Positions 26,685 through 35,378 of a stretch of DNA of 64,000 bases are shown piece after piece. Origin of the DNA: an uncultured Lachnospiraceae bacterium. GTDB lineage: Bacteria > Bacillota > Clostridia > Lachnospirales > Lachnospiraceae. Under the pieces are notes generated by a model. It was not told the origin of the DNA, did not search any database, and saw nothing but the letters and a program-made list of their open reading frames with translations. The DNA lies in NCBI GenBank assembly GCA_910585605.1, contig CAJUFL010000012.1:13393-77392 (forward strand), in the 5' to 3' direction. Within the stretch, counting starts at the first letter, position 1, and every line of letters begins with the position of its first letter. Both the position numbers and the translations under genes were made by a program.

Positions 26685-28109
26685 TTATTCAACAGTCATT
26701 CCGTTTTTGCGCCGCTCAAAGAAGTCTTTTGTTTCCCTGGCCACAATTCCACTTAATGCAAATATTGCAATCATATTAGGGAGTGCCATCAATCCGTTAA
26801 AGATATCCGCAATGGTCCAGACAGCTTCAACCGTCATATAAGGACCGATAAATACTGCTATGATATATAACCAGCGGTATGCCAGAATGGTTTTCTTCTT
26901 TCCACCTGACAAATATTCCAGACAACGCTCCGAATAATAATCCCATCCAAGAATTGTAGTAAATGCAAAAAATACCAGACAAAGCATCAACAAAAATGCC
27001 GATAATGACTCCGGAAACGGAAGCCCATGACTGAAAGCATAGGAAGTAACTTCTACACCCTCCAGACCTTCCACCTGCCAAGCACCTGTCAGAACAATGG
27101 AAAGCCCTGTCATGGTACAGATTAAAATAGTATCAATAAAGGTTCCCGTCATGGAGATCAATCCCTGACGAACAGGCTCCTTTGTCTTTGCCGCTGCTGC
27201 CGCAATAGGTGCGGAACCAAGTCCTGCCTCATTGGAAAAGATTCCCCTGGCAACACCTTTTTGTATCGCAACGATCATCGTACCTGCTATACCACCGCTT
27301 ACTGCCTTCGGATTAAACGCACCTTTTACGATCGTTACCACTGCCTGAGGAATTTCCGTTATGTTACAAACCAGCAGTAAAACGGAAATCACAATATATA
27401 TAACCGCCATAAAAGGCACTACCACCTGTGATACACTGGCAATTCTCTTAATCCCACCTATTAACACCAGAGCAACACATACACTTAAAATCAGGGAAGC
27501 AATCACAACAGTCCATGAACGAATTCCAACTCCCGGTATGTCGACCACCCACCGCATCTCCGAATCAAAAAAAGAATTGACTGCGGAAGAAATTCCGTTT
27601 ACCTGTGAAAATGTCCCGATTCCAAACAATCCGACACAAATGCCGAAAAAAGCAAACATTTTTGCAAGCCATTTCCATTTTTCACCCATTCCCCGCTCAA
27701 TATAATAAAAAGGACCGCCCAGTGCATGATTATCCGCATCTACCACACGGTATTTGACAGCCAACAATCCTTCTGCATACTTTGTCGCCATCCCAAAAAA
27801 TGCGGCAACCTCCATCCAGAATAACGCCCCTGGACCACCGGTTCCAATAGCAGTTGCCACACCCACGATATTACCGGTTCCAATCGTTGCCGACAAGGCT
27901 GTACAGAGTGCCCCGAAGGATGTCACCTCCCCTTCCCCGTTTTCTTCATTCTTTACCATCCATTTCAGTGCCAGGGGAAGCTTGCGAATCTGCAACACTC
28001 CCATTCGTATCGTCAGTAAAATCCCGCCCGCCAGAATCAATATCATAAGCGGTGGTCCCCAGACAAAATCATCTACATTACCGAGAAATTTATTAATCGT
28101 ATCCCACAT
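26685..28109 (-). CDS. Sodium:alanine/glycine symporter (AGCS family)
   Basis: A 474-residue transporter importing alanine or glycine with sodium. The start MWDTINKFLGNVDDFVWGPP follows AAAGGAGGATATT; the longer frame has no site and adds 39 unlikely residues. Family signatures are TALSATIGTGNIVGVATAIG, GPGALFWMEVAAFFGMATKY and GVARGIFSNEAGLGSAPIAA. The profile suggests 10-11 membrane segments. Length is typical. The gene is flanked by its own terminator, so it is probably monocistronic. Confidence 0.95.
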   Translation of the reverse strand: MWDTINKFLGNVDDFVWGPPLMILILAGGILLTIRMGVLQIRKLPLALKWMVKNEENGEGEVTSFGALCTALSATIGTGNIVGVATAIGTGGPGALFWMEVAAFFGMATKYAEGLLAVKYRVVDADNHALGGPFYYIERGMGEKWKWLAKMFAFFGICVGLFGIGTFSQVNGISSAVNSFFDSEMRWVVDIPGVGIRSWTVVIASLILSVCVALVLIGGIKRIASVSQVVVPFMAVIYIVISVLLLVCNITEIPQAVVTIVKGAFNPKAVSGGIAGTMIVAIQKGVARGIFSNEAGLGSAPIAAAAAKTKEPVRQGLISMTGTFIDTILICTMTGLSIVLTGAWQVEGLEGVEVTSYAFSHGLPFPESLSAFLLMLCLVFFAFTTILGWDYYSERCLEYLSGGKKKTILAYRWLYIIAVFIGPYMTVEAVWTIADIFNGLMALPNMIAIFALSGIVARETKDFFERRKNGMTVE

Positions 28110-28229
28110 AATATCCTCCTTTATCGAATCCCCTAACAGGCTCCGACCATTTTTTCCCAACTTCTCTATCCTATCATAAACCGCAAAAAATGAAAAGAGT
28201 GTATCATGCCAGAATCTGCTATCCACCGT

Positions 28230-28874
28230 TTAAACTGAGAAAAAAACTTTCTCCACAAGCATCGGAAGTTCTGCTAATCCATGGATAAGAGGAACTTTTG
28301 GTTCAACAGTCCCAAAACCGTACGCTGCATGAATAAATTTCACGCCTGCCTCCCTGCTTGCATCATAGTCCCCCTGTATATCACCAACATAGACAGCCTC
28401 TGTAAGACCGTTTCGTTCCACTACTTTACGGATATTGTCACCCTTTTTTAATCCGTTGTTTCCGTAACACTCAATATCTTCAAAATAACTGCCAAAATCA
28501 TAGTATTCCAAAAAGGCTTCAATATATCCGCTCTGGCAGTTGCTGACAATATACAACGGATACTTCTCTTTAAGAGCCTTTAAAGTATCCTCCAGATCAT
28601 CATATAAAATACCACCGTGATGTCTCAAATACTCATTTTCATCTTCACCACATATCTGCAAAAGATTCATTCTTTTCTCCTCATCCAGTTCCGGAAAAAG
28701 TGCCTGTGCAAGCTTATCCATTGTCAATCCCATCACACTCTGGATTTCTTCTTTTGTAATCACTCTTTGATCTGTATATCGTTCCGACACGACTTTGCTC
28801 CATGCTTTGGCTACACCCTCGGCAGAATCCCACAGAGTGCCATCCATATCAAAAATAATACCTTTCTTTTCCAT
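28230..28874 (-). CDS. HAD-superfamily hydrolase (phosphoglycolate phosphatase-like)
   Basis: A 214-residue haloacid-dehalogenase phosphatase. Motif I is FDMDGTLWDS with the nucleophile and acid/base Asp residues. Motif II is YIVSNCQSGY, motif III is the Lys of NNGLKKGDN, and motif IV is VYVGDIQGDYDASREAG. A helical cap lies between motifs I and II. The start MEKKGIIFDMDGT follows GAAAGGAACAG. It is 61 bp downstream of the AMP-ligase gene and may be the last gene of the biotin-regulated operon. Substrate not determinable. Confidence 0.88.
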   Translation of the reverse strand: MEKKGIIFDMDGTLWDSAEGVAKAWSKVVSERYTDQRVITKEEIQSVMGLTMDKLAQALFPELDEEKRMNLLQICGEDENEYLRHHGGILYDDLEDTLKALKEKYPLYIVSNCQSGYIEAFLEYYDFGSYFEDIECYGNNGLKKGDNIRKVVERNGLTEAVYVGDIQGDYDASREAGVKFIHAAYGFGTVEPKVPLIHGLAELPMLVEKVFFSV

Positions 28875-28935
28875 AATCTGTTCCTTTCTATCACCCGTCT
28901 GATACACGGATTTTCTCACCTCATTTTTTATCTCT

Positions 28936-30234
28936 CTAATTGTAACCGATTTTGCTTTGCAAAATTGATTGCCTCCTTATCAGCTTCCCGCTATCTGTCC
29001 TTGGAAGTTTTTCTATCCTGATAAATCGTTTGGGTATCTCCTGCTGTGACAGGCTGTTCCTTAATACTTCCTTCATCTGCGGTACAGAAAGCTCTTTCGG
29101 TCTCCTTTCATAATAAGCTGCCAGATATTCCCTGTCCCCATCCCTGCACACAGATACCATAACCTCATCTATTCCTAGCTTTTCCCTTATTTGCTGTTCA
29201 ATACGGTAAGCGGAACATTTTCTGCCGTTAACACTTAACAGATCATCCTGTCTGCCCTCAAAATAAAAATATCCCTTTTCATCAACACTTCCCAAATCTC
29301 CCATACAAAGCGGACGTTCCATACCAATCATACCATAATCAGTGTCTACATAAAACATTCCGTTTTGAATCTTTACTTCCACCTGTGGAAACGGTCTTCC
29401 CACCAGACTGATATCCTCTGACATTTCTCTCTCTGATAAATAGGTAATATAACCGGCTTCACTGGAGCCATAATATAATAATATTGACATTTTCGGAAAA
29501 CATTTTTTAACTCTTACTGCTTCTCTGACACCAAAAGACTGGGAACCGGTGACAAAATGTTTTACCTTCCGGCAGGGTTCTTTTACAACCCTGCTAAGTG
29601 CCAGCATTTTTGCCGGAATCAGGTAAATATAATTAACCTGATGTTCCTCAATAAAAGAAAACCAACGCCTTGGCTTAAACTCCTTCGTCGATACAACAGT
29701 GCCGCCTACAGAAAACAAAGCCATATAAAGATTCATATTGCCGGTAAAGGAAAGGGAGCCCTGTGCAAACAGGACTGTATCCTTATCCATGGAAAATATC
29801 TCATTCTGATAAGGAAAATAACCGGCCCAGCTCTCATAAGTGCGGAATAATATCCTGCATTTCCCGGTTGTGCCGGAAGTCAGCACACCCATAACTGCGT
29901 TTTGGGGTACTGTCACCTTCCTAAGCTCCTGTATCTCTTCCTCTGTCATGCTGTCTGACAAAATGACCGGAACCAGATTCCCTCCCTGGCAGGCCAAAAA
30001 TGCTGCCAGTTCCTGTATGATAGTATTTTCCTTAATAAAATACAATTGTTTTTTTATAACTTTTTTTTCCTCTTGCTGCAAAAGTTCCGTTGTGTATGAT
30101 TCTGATTCTTCCAAAATCCATTTTTTCTTTTCTTCCGACAGCTCCAGTAATTCTCGATAGGTCACTGCCTGCCCGTTCTCAATAACCGCTGTTTTATCCT
30201 GTGGCTGTGCTTCCAGCATTTTCCTGTAATCCAT
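28936..30234 (-). CDS. AMP-dependent acyl-CoA synthetase-like ligase (YhfT-type)
   Basis: The 432-residue adenylate-forming enzyme has the A3 motif VLTSGTTGKC, the A5-type YYGSSEAGYIT, MGDLG (A7), FEGRQDDLLSVNGRK (A8) and the catalytic Lys of PRTDSGKLIRR (A10). It is shorter than most acyl-CoA synthetases (about 500). With a thiolase and a BioY transporter under BirA-type control it resembles the Bacillus subtilis yhfU-yhfT-yhfS cluster, whose exact reaction is not settled. It probably activates a carboxylic acid related to biotin or its precursor. A hairpin repeat overlaps its last codons (28942-28972). Confidence 0.85.
   Translation of the reverse strand: MDYRKMLEAQPQDKTAVIENGQAVTYRELLELSEEKKKWILEESESYTTELLQQEEKKVIKKQLYFIKENTIIQELAAFLACQGGNLVPVILSDSMTEEEIQELRKVTVPQNAVMGVLTSGTTGKCRILFRTYESWAGYFPYQNEIFSMDKDTVLFAQGSLSFTGNMNLYMALFSVGGTVVSTKEFKPRRWFSFIEEHQVNYIYLIPAKMLALSRVVKEPCRKVKHFVTGSQSFGVREAVRVKKCFPKMSILLYYGSSEAGYITYLSEREMSEDISLVGRPFPQVEVKIQNGMFYVDTDYGMIGMERPLCMGDLGSVDEKGYFYFEGRQDDLLSVNGRKCSAYRIEQQIREKLGIDEVMVSVCRDGDREYLAAYYERRPKELSVPQMKEVLRNSLSQQEIPKRFIRIEKLPRTDSGKLIRRQSILQSKIGYN
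28942..28972 (-). repeat. Hairpin repeat within the 3' end of the AMP-ligase gene
   Basis: On the minus strand GCAATCAATTTTGC pairs with GCAAAATCGGTTAC (11 Watson-Crick pairs plus G-U pairs) around AAA. Almost the same sequence forms a perfect hairpin upstream of the GH26 gene at 63882-63912. Here it lies in coding sequence. Confidence 0.6.
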
Positions 30235-30281
30235 GCTTTTTTACCTTTCTCTGCCTTTTACCAATCAGGTAATTGTGAAAC

Positions 30282-31529
30282 TCATTCTTTTAAAAGTATC
30301 GCTGTTCCGATTCCCCCCGCCGCTGCTATTGCAGCAATCCCGTACTTTCCCTGGCCATGTCTCTTTGCCGTGTCAGGCGGCTCCAGTTTCCGCATGGCTT
30401 CTAAAAGATGCAGGATAATAATGCCTCCGGATGCCCCATAAGGATGTCCGTAAGCAAGTGCACCTCCAAAAATATTATATCTCCCACAATCCTTTCCATA
30501 CTTCTCTTCCATCAGATAATCAATAACCGCAAATGCTTCATTGTATTCCCATGCCGTTATCTCCTCTGCCGTTAAATGATTCCTCGCAAGCAGCTGATCA
30601 ATTGCCGGCAGGATACTTTCCGGGCTCCGCCATGGGGAACCTCCTGCTGATACCACATCCACAATCTCTGCTTTTTTAGACAATCCGTGAGCAGCCAGAT
30701 ATTCTTTCGAACAAAGCAGCACAAATGCCGCCCCATCATGTGTAAGGCAGGAATTTCCTGCCGTAATATATTTTCCTCCCGGTATCAGCATGGGAAGACG
30801 ATCAAGGAATCTTTCCGATATATGTGGACGAATCCCTTCATCTTTTCCACACATTTTCCTGCTGCGCAAAGCCTCTGTCCCCTTTTCTTCATACGCAAAG
30901 CAGGGAGCTGCAATCATCTCTTGCAGTTCCCTGTCCTCTGCCGCTTTTGCGGCCCTTTCATGACTCGTAATCACATAACGGTTCAACCGGTGTTTATCCA
31001 TTTCCCATAAAGCGGCTACATCCTCGGCGCCACGGAACATGGCAAGTTCATCCGGCTTTCCCGGCACAAATTTTGCAGTCCGGTAAGCATTCCCAAGCTT
31101 AGACAATTCCCTTATATCATAACTCTCATTTCCCGCATAATCGGGATGATGTGGATTTCTAACACGTACAGGCTTTGTGGAACAGCTCTCAAATCCGCCT
31201 GCGATTGCTGTGTCAATCAGACCGCACTCAATCTTTGCTGCCGCCGCCGCAACCGCTTCCAAACCGGAACCACACTGGACATCCACGGTCATCGCGGGAA
31301 TCTCTTCCCTGAGACCTGCCTCCAGCATCATCAGCCGCGTCAGATTGCCTCCGGCACCAACTCCGTTTCCGGCTATCACAAACCCAATATCCTCTTCCGG
31401 CACCTGATATTTATACAATACCTCCCGGAGCACAAACGCTCCCAGCTGTTCTGCACTCAGATTTCGATATATTCCGTTTTCTACACCGATATAACTTCTA
31501 AGCCCTCCTGCTATGCAAACCCGTTCCAT
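30282..31529 (-). CDS. Thiolase / acetyl-CoA acetyltransferase-like (YhfS-type)
   Basis: A 415-residue thiolase-fold enzyme. VDVQCGSGLEAV carries the acylated nucleophilic Cys, WEYNEAFAVID the Asn-Glu-Ala-Phe motif, and GGALAYGHPYGASG the catalytic His loop. The second Cys found in degradative and biosynthetic thiolases (in CxGxG near the C terminus) is missing: the segment reads AAIAAAGGIGTA. The enzyme may thus be a variant or a non-classical condensing or hydrolytic relative. Two starts are possible, a GTG at 31538 and this ATG; AGGTGG is better placed for the ATG. It lies between bioY and the AMP ligase in one operon. Confidence 0.88.
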   Translation of the reverse strand: MERVCIAGGLRSYIGVENGIYRNLSAEQLGAFVLREVLYKYQVPEEDIGFVIAGNGVGAGGNLTRLMMLEAGLREEIPAMTVDVQCGSGLEAVAAAAAKIECGLIDTAIAGGFESCSTKPVRVRNPHHPDYAGNESYDIRELSKLGNAYRTAKFVPGKPDELAMFRGAEDVAALWEMDKHRLNRYVITSHERAAKAAEDRELQEMIAAPCFAYEEKGTEALRSRKMCGKDEGIRPHISERFLDRLPMLIPGGKYITAGNSCLTHDGAAFVLLCSKEYLAAHGLSKKAEIVDVVSAGGSPWRSPESILPAIDQLLARNHLTAEEITAWEYNEAFAVIDYLMEEKYGKDCGRYNIFGGALAYGHPYGASGGIIILHLLEAMRKLEPPDTAKRHGQGKYGIAAIAAAGGIGTAILLKE

Positions 31530-31573
31530 TTCATCCACCTGTTCCTATCTAACTTCATATAACCTCTTTCCTT

Positions 31574-32164
31574 TTATACCTCTGCTTTTGGAGGTCTCGT
31601 TTTCTTGCTTCCACTATAATCCTCCATCATATAAAATGCACTCTGAACCGGTCTGGCAATCAGAGCTGCCGCAACACATTTCACTATATCCAATGGGATA
31701 AACGGAAGCACAGCGGCGGCAAATGCTGCCTTCCATGTCATCCCTGCCGCAAATTTCATCCAGATGCATCCCATTCCATTGATAACCGGTATCCCTATCA
31801 GAACCATAACAAGTATATACCTTTTTATATCATATTTCTGCCCTTTTAATAAAGCGATCAGAACTGTCGCCACAACAAATCCAATATAATACCCTCCGGT
31901 AGGACCAAACATTTTACCTGGACCGGAAGTCCCTCCTGCAAAAACAGGTGCTCCCACAAACCCAAGCAGCCAGTAACATATCATTGTAAAAAATGTTTCT
32001 CCCGGTGTCAGAACCAGTGCCACCAGATTTACCGCCAGAGTCTGCCCTGTAATGCTGGCCGTGGTAAATGGCAGTGGTATAACAATATAGGATGCCACAC
32101 TCACAAATGCCGTCATCAATGCCATTTTTGTAAGCTGTGCTGTAGAAAATTTTGATTTCATCAT
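31574..32164 (-). CDS. bioY: Biotin ECF transporter substrate-binding component BioY
   Basis: The 196-residue membrane protein is the S component that captures biotin for the ECF transporter. Features are six hydrophobic segments, ALMTAFVSVASYIVIPLPFT, SITGQTLAVNLVALVLTPGE, the FAGGTSGPGKMFGPTGGYYI signature and a C-terminal PFIPLDIVKCVAAALIA. The start MMKSKFSTAQ follows AAAGGGGAATAT. No bioM or bioN lies nearby, so it would use the shared energy-coupling module. Two BirA-type operators upstream of the operon fit this role. Confidence 0.94.
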   Translation of the reverse strand: MMKSKFSTAQLTKMALMTAFVSVASYIVIPLPFTTASITGQTLAVNLVALVLTPGETFFTMICYWLLGFVGAPVFAGGTSGPGKMFGPTGGYYIGFVVATVLIALLKGQKYDIKRYILVMVLIGIPVINGMGCIWMKFAAGMTWKAAFAAAVLPFIPLDIVKCVAAALIARPVQSAFYMMEDYSGSKKTRPPKAEV

Positions 32165-32207
32165 ATATTCCCCTTTCACTCGTAAAACCTTATAACGTCA
32201 GCTCTCC

Positions 32208-32762
32208 TTAACTAAAGATAACCTCTGCATAACATATTCCCTTATCCGGTGATTCCACAAAGAGCTTCTTTCTCTGCACAAGACATACAAAATGAGATCC
32301 CATAAACATAGGAGCTTTAAAACGCATGGTATATCCCTGCCTTCCTAATGGAATAAAACCCTTATCCAGCAACAAATCAATCAGCATGAGCCCTGGCACG
32401 ACAGCCCCTTCTCCCCTGTGTATGGGATTGGTATCCTGTACCTGTTCTAAATAATTCTCTGCCTGAGCCCATGTAAAGCAAAACCACTCATCCACATCAG
32501 ATTGTTTTTGAGGCACTCTGTTTTCATGGAACAAGCCATCTGATTTCATCAAGGTAACAGTCAGCCTGCCCGCCGGATTATGGACCTTGTCAAATCCTTT
32601 CACTTCTATTACCGCATAACCATCTTTTTCTGATTGCATTCTGCTTTCAACAGTATGTATCTGCCCTTCTAACTGCCAATATGCCCTGGCGATGGCATAT
32701 TCGTTATATCTTCCATCGTTATAAACAGATAAGCCCGCAGCCAATTTTAAGAAATCTGTCAT
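32208..32762 (-). CDS. MaoC/FabZ-like hot-dog protein, first gene of the biotin-type operon
   Basis: The 184-residue protein shows a MaoC-like hydratase pattern near residues 110-130: QDTNPIHRGEGAVVPGLMLI, similar to the D-x-NP-x-H...PG motif of R-specific enoyl hydratases, with the Asp and His as likely catalytic residues. The N-terminal half is less conserved and may be a second degenerate hot-dog. It follows GAGAGGAAG and is the first gene after the BirA-like operators. A hydratase, dehydratase or thioesterase acting on an acyl chain would fit with the thiolase and ligase downstream. Confidence 0.65.
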   Translation of the reverse strand: MTDFLKLAAGLSVYNDGRYNEYAIARAYWQLEGQIHTVESRMQSEKDGYAVIEVKGFDKVHNPAGRLTVTLMKSDGLFHENRVPQKQSDVDEWFCFTWAQAENYLEQVQDTNPIHRGEGAVVPGLMLIDLLLDKGFIPLGRQGYTMRFKAPMFMGSHFVCLVQRKKLFVESPDKGICYAEVIFS

Positions 32763-32774
32763 ATCTTCCTCTCA

Positions 32775-32808
32775 ATTGTTAACCTTTTCCAAAATGTAAG
32801 TTGACATT
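32775..32808 (-). promoter_or_regulatory. BirA-like operator 1 (promoter-downstream)
   Basis: TTGTTAACC (32776-32784), a 14-nt spacer and AGTTGACAT (32799-32807) match the Firmicutes BirA pattern of inverted TTGTTAACC/GGTTAACAA half-sites with one or two mismatches. It lies between the -10 box and the first start codon. Confidence 0.75.
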
Positions 32809-32818
32809 ATATTTCCAT

Positions 32819-32847
32819 ATCATACAGCCGGTTTTTCCATTTGTCAA
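32819..32847 (-). promoter_or_regulatory. Sigma-A-type promoter of the biotin-type operon
   Basis: On the minus strand TTGACA (32842-32847) and TATGAT (32819-32824) are separated by exactly 17 bp. The -35 box lies inside a BirA-like half-site. Confidence 0.85.
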
Positions 32848-32873
32848 CCCTGTTTTGCATTTCAGGTTAACAT
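32841..32873 (-). promoter_or_regulatory. BirA-like operator 2 (overlaps -35)
   Basis: TTGTCAACC (32841-32849), 15 nt, then GGTTAACAT (32865-32873): a near-perfect BirA inverted repeat overlapping the -35 box, so binding of biotinyl-AMP-loaded BirA should block RNA polymerase. Confidence 0.8.
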
Positions 32874-33277
32874 TTTATATACTGACTATTTTTTGCTTAT
32901 TTCCGCAAACAGCGATCCAAGCGTGCTTGCACATTTGGCAGCTGAAGTGAGGTTACTTATCCCGTTGCTTACAACACGCAATATGTTCTACTATAATATC
33001 ATTCCGTTAAATACCTCGCAGCAGAGTAACGGGACATGACCTGGCTTCTCTTAGCAAGTCCGCTCCGAAGGCATGAGGTATTTGAACCTCGCAGCATTCG
33101 CCAAATATCCGCACTAGTGCGGCTGCCCGGCTCATTGCCTGTGAAAATAAATCTTGTGAAAACGCAGAAAATCTATGGGTTGACACGATAAATATCTCCA
33201 TATATGATATTTTTATCATGTGATAAAAATATTTAGTATTTGTGGCGGCTGTTACAGACAAAAAGAGGAAAAGCAGA
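32874..33277. other. Intergenic region with palindromes before yaaA
   Basis: No gene is convincing here. It holds a 14-bp perfect palindrome CCGCACTAGTGCGG (about 33108-33121), an inverted pair AAATACCTC/GAGGTATTT at about 33008-33083, CCCGTT/AACGGG at about 32960-33033, and the 33207-33232 palindrome described separately. It is locally more GC-rich than most intergenic DNA here. A structured RNA or decayed repeat is possible. Confidence 0.35.
33207..33232. promoter_or_regulatory. 12-bp perfect palindrome upstream of yaaA
   Basis: ATATTTTTATCA and TGATAAAAATAT flank TG, 46 bp before the yaaA start. The symmetry and position suggest an operator; there is no T tract to make it a terminator. 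The cognate regulator is unknown. Confidence 0.5.
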
Positions 33278-34030
33278 ATGCGAATTATTATATCCCCAGC
33301 AAAAAAAATGAATATAGAGACTGATTTGCTTGCATGGAACAATCTTCCTCAATTCTTACCGGAGGCAGAAAAACTGGCAGAGTATTTGAAGTCATTGGAT
33401 TATGGGGCGTTAAAAACAATCTGGAAATGTAATGATAAGATAGCCGCACTCAATTATGAGCGATTGCAGACAATGGATTTGAAAAAAGCACTTACGCCCG
33501 CTGTTTTATCATATGAAGGGATTCAGTATCAGTATATGGCACCACAGGTAATGGAAAAACAGGAGCTTTTATATGTAGAGGAGCATCTTCGTATTTTGTC
33601 AGGCTTTTATGGGATGCTAAAACCATTTGACGGGATTGTGCCATACAGGCTGGAAATGCAAAGTAAGCTGTTGCATTATGAGACAGATACGCTGTATCAG
33701 TTTTGGAATCATAAACTGTTTGATGCTCTTTGTGAGGAAACAGACTGTATTTTAAATCTTGCTTCCAAGGAATATAGTAAATGCATTACGACCTATAACA
33801 AGGGAAAACAGAAAATTGTAACCTGTATCTTTGGCGAGCTGGTAGATGGGAAAGTCAGGCAAAAGGGGACCCTTGCAAAAATGGCGAGGGGTGAAATGGT
33901 TCGGTTCCTCGCCGGCAGACAGTCTGAAAATATAGAATCGGCAAAGGACTTTACTGGACTAGGCTATCAGTTCAGGGAAGAATTATCTGATGATTGCAAC
34001 TATGTATTTGTAAACTCCACAGAGCTTTAG
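33278..34030 (+). CDS. yaaA: Peroxide stress protein YaaA
   Basis: The 250-residue protein matches the YaaA/DUF328 family, a DNA-binding protein that lowers free iron and protects DNA during hydrogen peroxide stress in E. coli. It starts MRIIISPAKKM as the family does and carries LSGFYGMLKPFDGIVPYRLEMQ, NLASKEYSK and a conserved MARGEMVRFLAGRQ near the end. The site AAGAGGAAAAG precedes the chosen ATG; a longer frame exists but begins in the palindrome region. The gene is followed 54 bp later by a DUF434 gene on the same strand. Confidence 0.92.
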   Translation: MRIIISPAKKMNIETDLLAWNNLPQFLPEAEKLAEYLKSLDYGALKTIWKCNDKIAALNYERLQTMDLKKALTPAVLSYEGIQYQYMAPQVMEKQELLYVEEHLRILSGFYGMLKPFDGIVPYRLEMQSKLLHYETDTLYQFWNHKLFDALCEETDCILNLASKEYSKCITTYNKGKQKIVTCIFGELVDGKVRQKGTLAKMARGEMVRFLAGRQSENIESAKDFTGLGYQFREELSDDCNYVFVNSTEL

Positions 34031-34084
34031 ATACAGATATTAATGTTTACAGCGAAAAAACAGTGGGGCTTGGAAGGTGAAATA

Positions 34085-34804
34085 ATGGATACAAGGAAGA
34101 TTGTAAAAAGAGGCTATGTTCCTAGTGACCAAAAGGAATTTGCGGGGATACAGTTAGAACATTTGAAAGAAGCGGCAAAGGATACCCGGTATCTGCTAGA
34201 TCGAGGATATGCAATGAAGAATGCAACAACATTTGTCGGCAACCATTACATGTTTTCAGAAAGGCAGCGTCTGGCTTTGGCAAGAAGCATATCCTGTAAC
34301 ACAGATGTTCAAAAACGGAAGGAAAAAATGCTGGAAAAGGGAACAGAGGGAATGACCGTACATGTTGATGGCTTTAATACAATAATTTCTTTAGAGGTTG
34401 CATTATCTGGTTCCCTGTTATTTCATTGCTGTGATGGAACAATCAGGGATTTGGCAGGGCTTAGGGGAACCTACCGTATTATTGACAAAACAGAACAGGC
34501 GGTTCGCCTGATTTTTGCACAGCTGAAAAAAATCGAAATCGGTGAAGCTGTATTTTATCTGGATGCACCGGTATCAAATTCCGGCAGGTTAAAGGCACTG
34601 ATTCTGGAAATTGCGGATGGATATGATTTTGATGTGTCTGTAGAGATTATCAATGATGTGGACAGAGTATTGGAAAAGCTGTCGGGAGTGATTTCCGGTG
34701 ATGCAATTATATTAAACAAGTGCAAAAGCTGGATCAATCTGGTGTCGGCTATTGTATCAGACCTGCCAGATGTGTGGGTGATTGAATTGATGGATGGTCA
34801 GTAG
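34085..34804 (+). CDS. DUF434 family protein
   Basis: A 239-residue cytosolic protein of the DUF434 (and DUF5616) type: RYLLDRGYAMKNATTFVGNH, QRLALARSISC, HVDGFNTIISLEVALSGS and a C-terminal LDAPVSNSGRLK region with ILNKCKSWINL. The family has no established function; conserved Asp and Asn in VDGFN and LDAPVSNSGR suggest a metal- or nucleotide-dependent enzyme. The start follows GGAAGGTGAAATA. It probably shares a transcript with yaaA. Confidence 0.75.
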   Translation: MDTRKIVKRGYVPSDQKEFAGIQLEHLKEAAKDTRYLLDRGYAMKNATTFVGNHYMFSERQRLALARSISCNTDVQKRKEKMLEKGTEGMTVHVDGFNTIISLEVALSGSLLFHCCDGTIRDLAGLRGTYRIIDKTEQAVRLIFAQLKKIEIGEAVFYLDAPVSNSGRLKALILEIADGYDFDVSVEIINDVDRVLEKLSGVISGDAIILNKCKSWINLVSAIVSDLPDVWVIELMDGQ

Positions 34805-35378
34805 ATACCGATGAGAAGGGAAAGTGTATTAGGATTTATTCAATGTGTGTCAATAAGCTAAATAAACTGATTCATTATATCTATGAAAGTTTTCCTGAAG
34901 GACTTGATACGTTGGTCGATAATGCTGCACAAACTGTCATCCTATTCGTTCCCGTGCAAAAGGATAAACGGCTCTTTATTTCCTTTTTCTTGATAATATA
35001 AGGCTATATCCATTTATTCTTCCTCACAATTTCAACTCTTTCTCTCTATGCAATATCATCAAATATATTCAAAAATACCTTGAATAGCATCAGATACATT
35101 CATCATTTCGGAAATTAGTAATCTGTCTGCTTTTTTATAACCACGAACAGATAAATCCAACTATGAAAGCTTTTCGCAATGTATATATCCTTGTGTATTT
35201 TCAGTAGACATCCATATATGAAGAAGTCCCGGCTTAGAATTATTAATAATAGAACATCCTATTATTTCCCCATTCTTTTACCTGAACTTGCATACAAAAC
35301 CTCCTTACAACCCTGTATATACCACATAAGGAAAGTTATCAATCCACATTTACTTCATGATAACAGAAAATCCAAATA
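34805..35378. other. 574-bp stretch with possible gene remnants
   Basis: No intact recognisable gene. One 52-codon frame is listed separately (34843-35001). On the minus strand at about 35075-35165 a frame reads DLSVRGYKKADRLLISEMMN before stops and after a TAG, which looks like a protein fragment, but I could not assign it. The rest is AT-rich and featureless. Confidence 0.35.
34843..35001 (+). CDS. Possible small ORF or gene fragment (52 codons)
   Basis: An ATG-started frame encoding MCVNKLNKLIHYIYESFPEG and ending LFISFFLII. There is a possible AAGGGAAAG about 20 nt before the ATG, too far for a good site. Composition is protein-like but nothing is recognised. It may be the relic of a longer gene following DUF434. 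Confidence 0.2.
   Translation: MCVNKLNKLIHYIYESFPEGLDTLVDNAAQTVILFVPVQKDKRLFISFFLII

Noticed and set aside
33007..33342. 111-codon minus-strand frame upstream of yaaA
   Set aside because: It runs across the palindromic intergenic region into yaaA on the opposite strand with no ribosome site or family resemblance.
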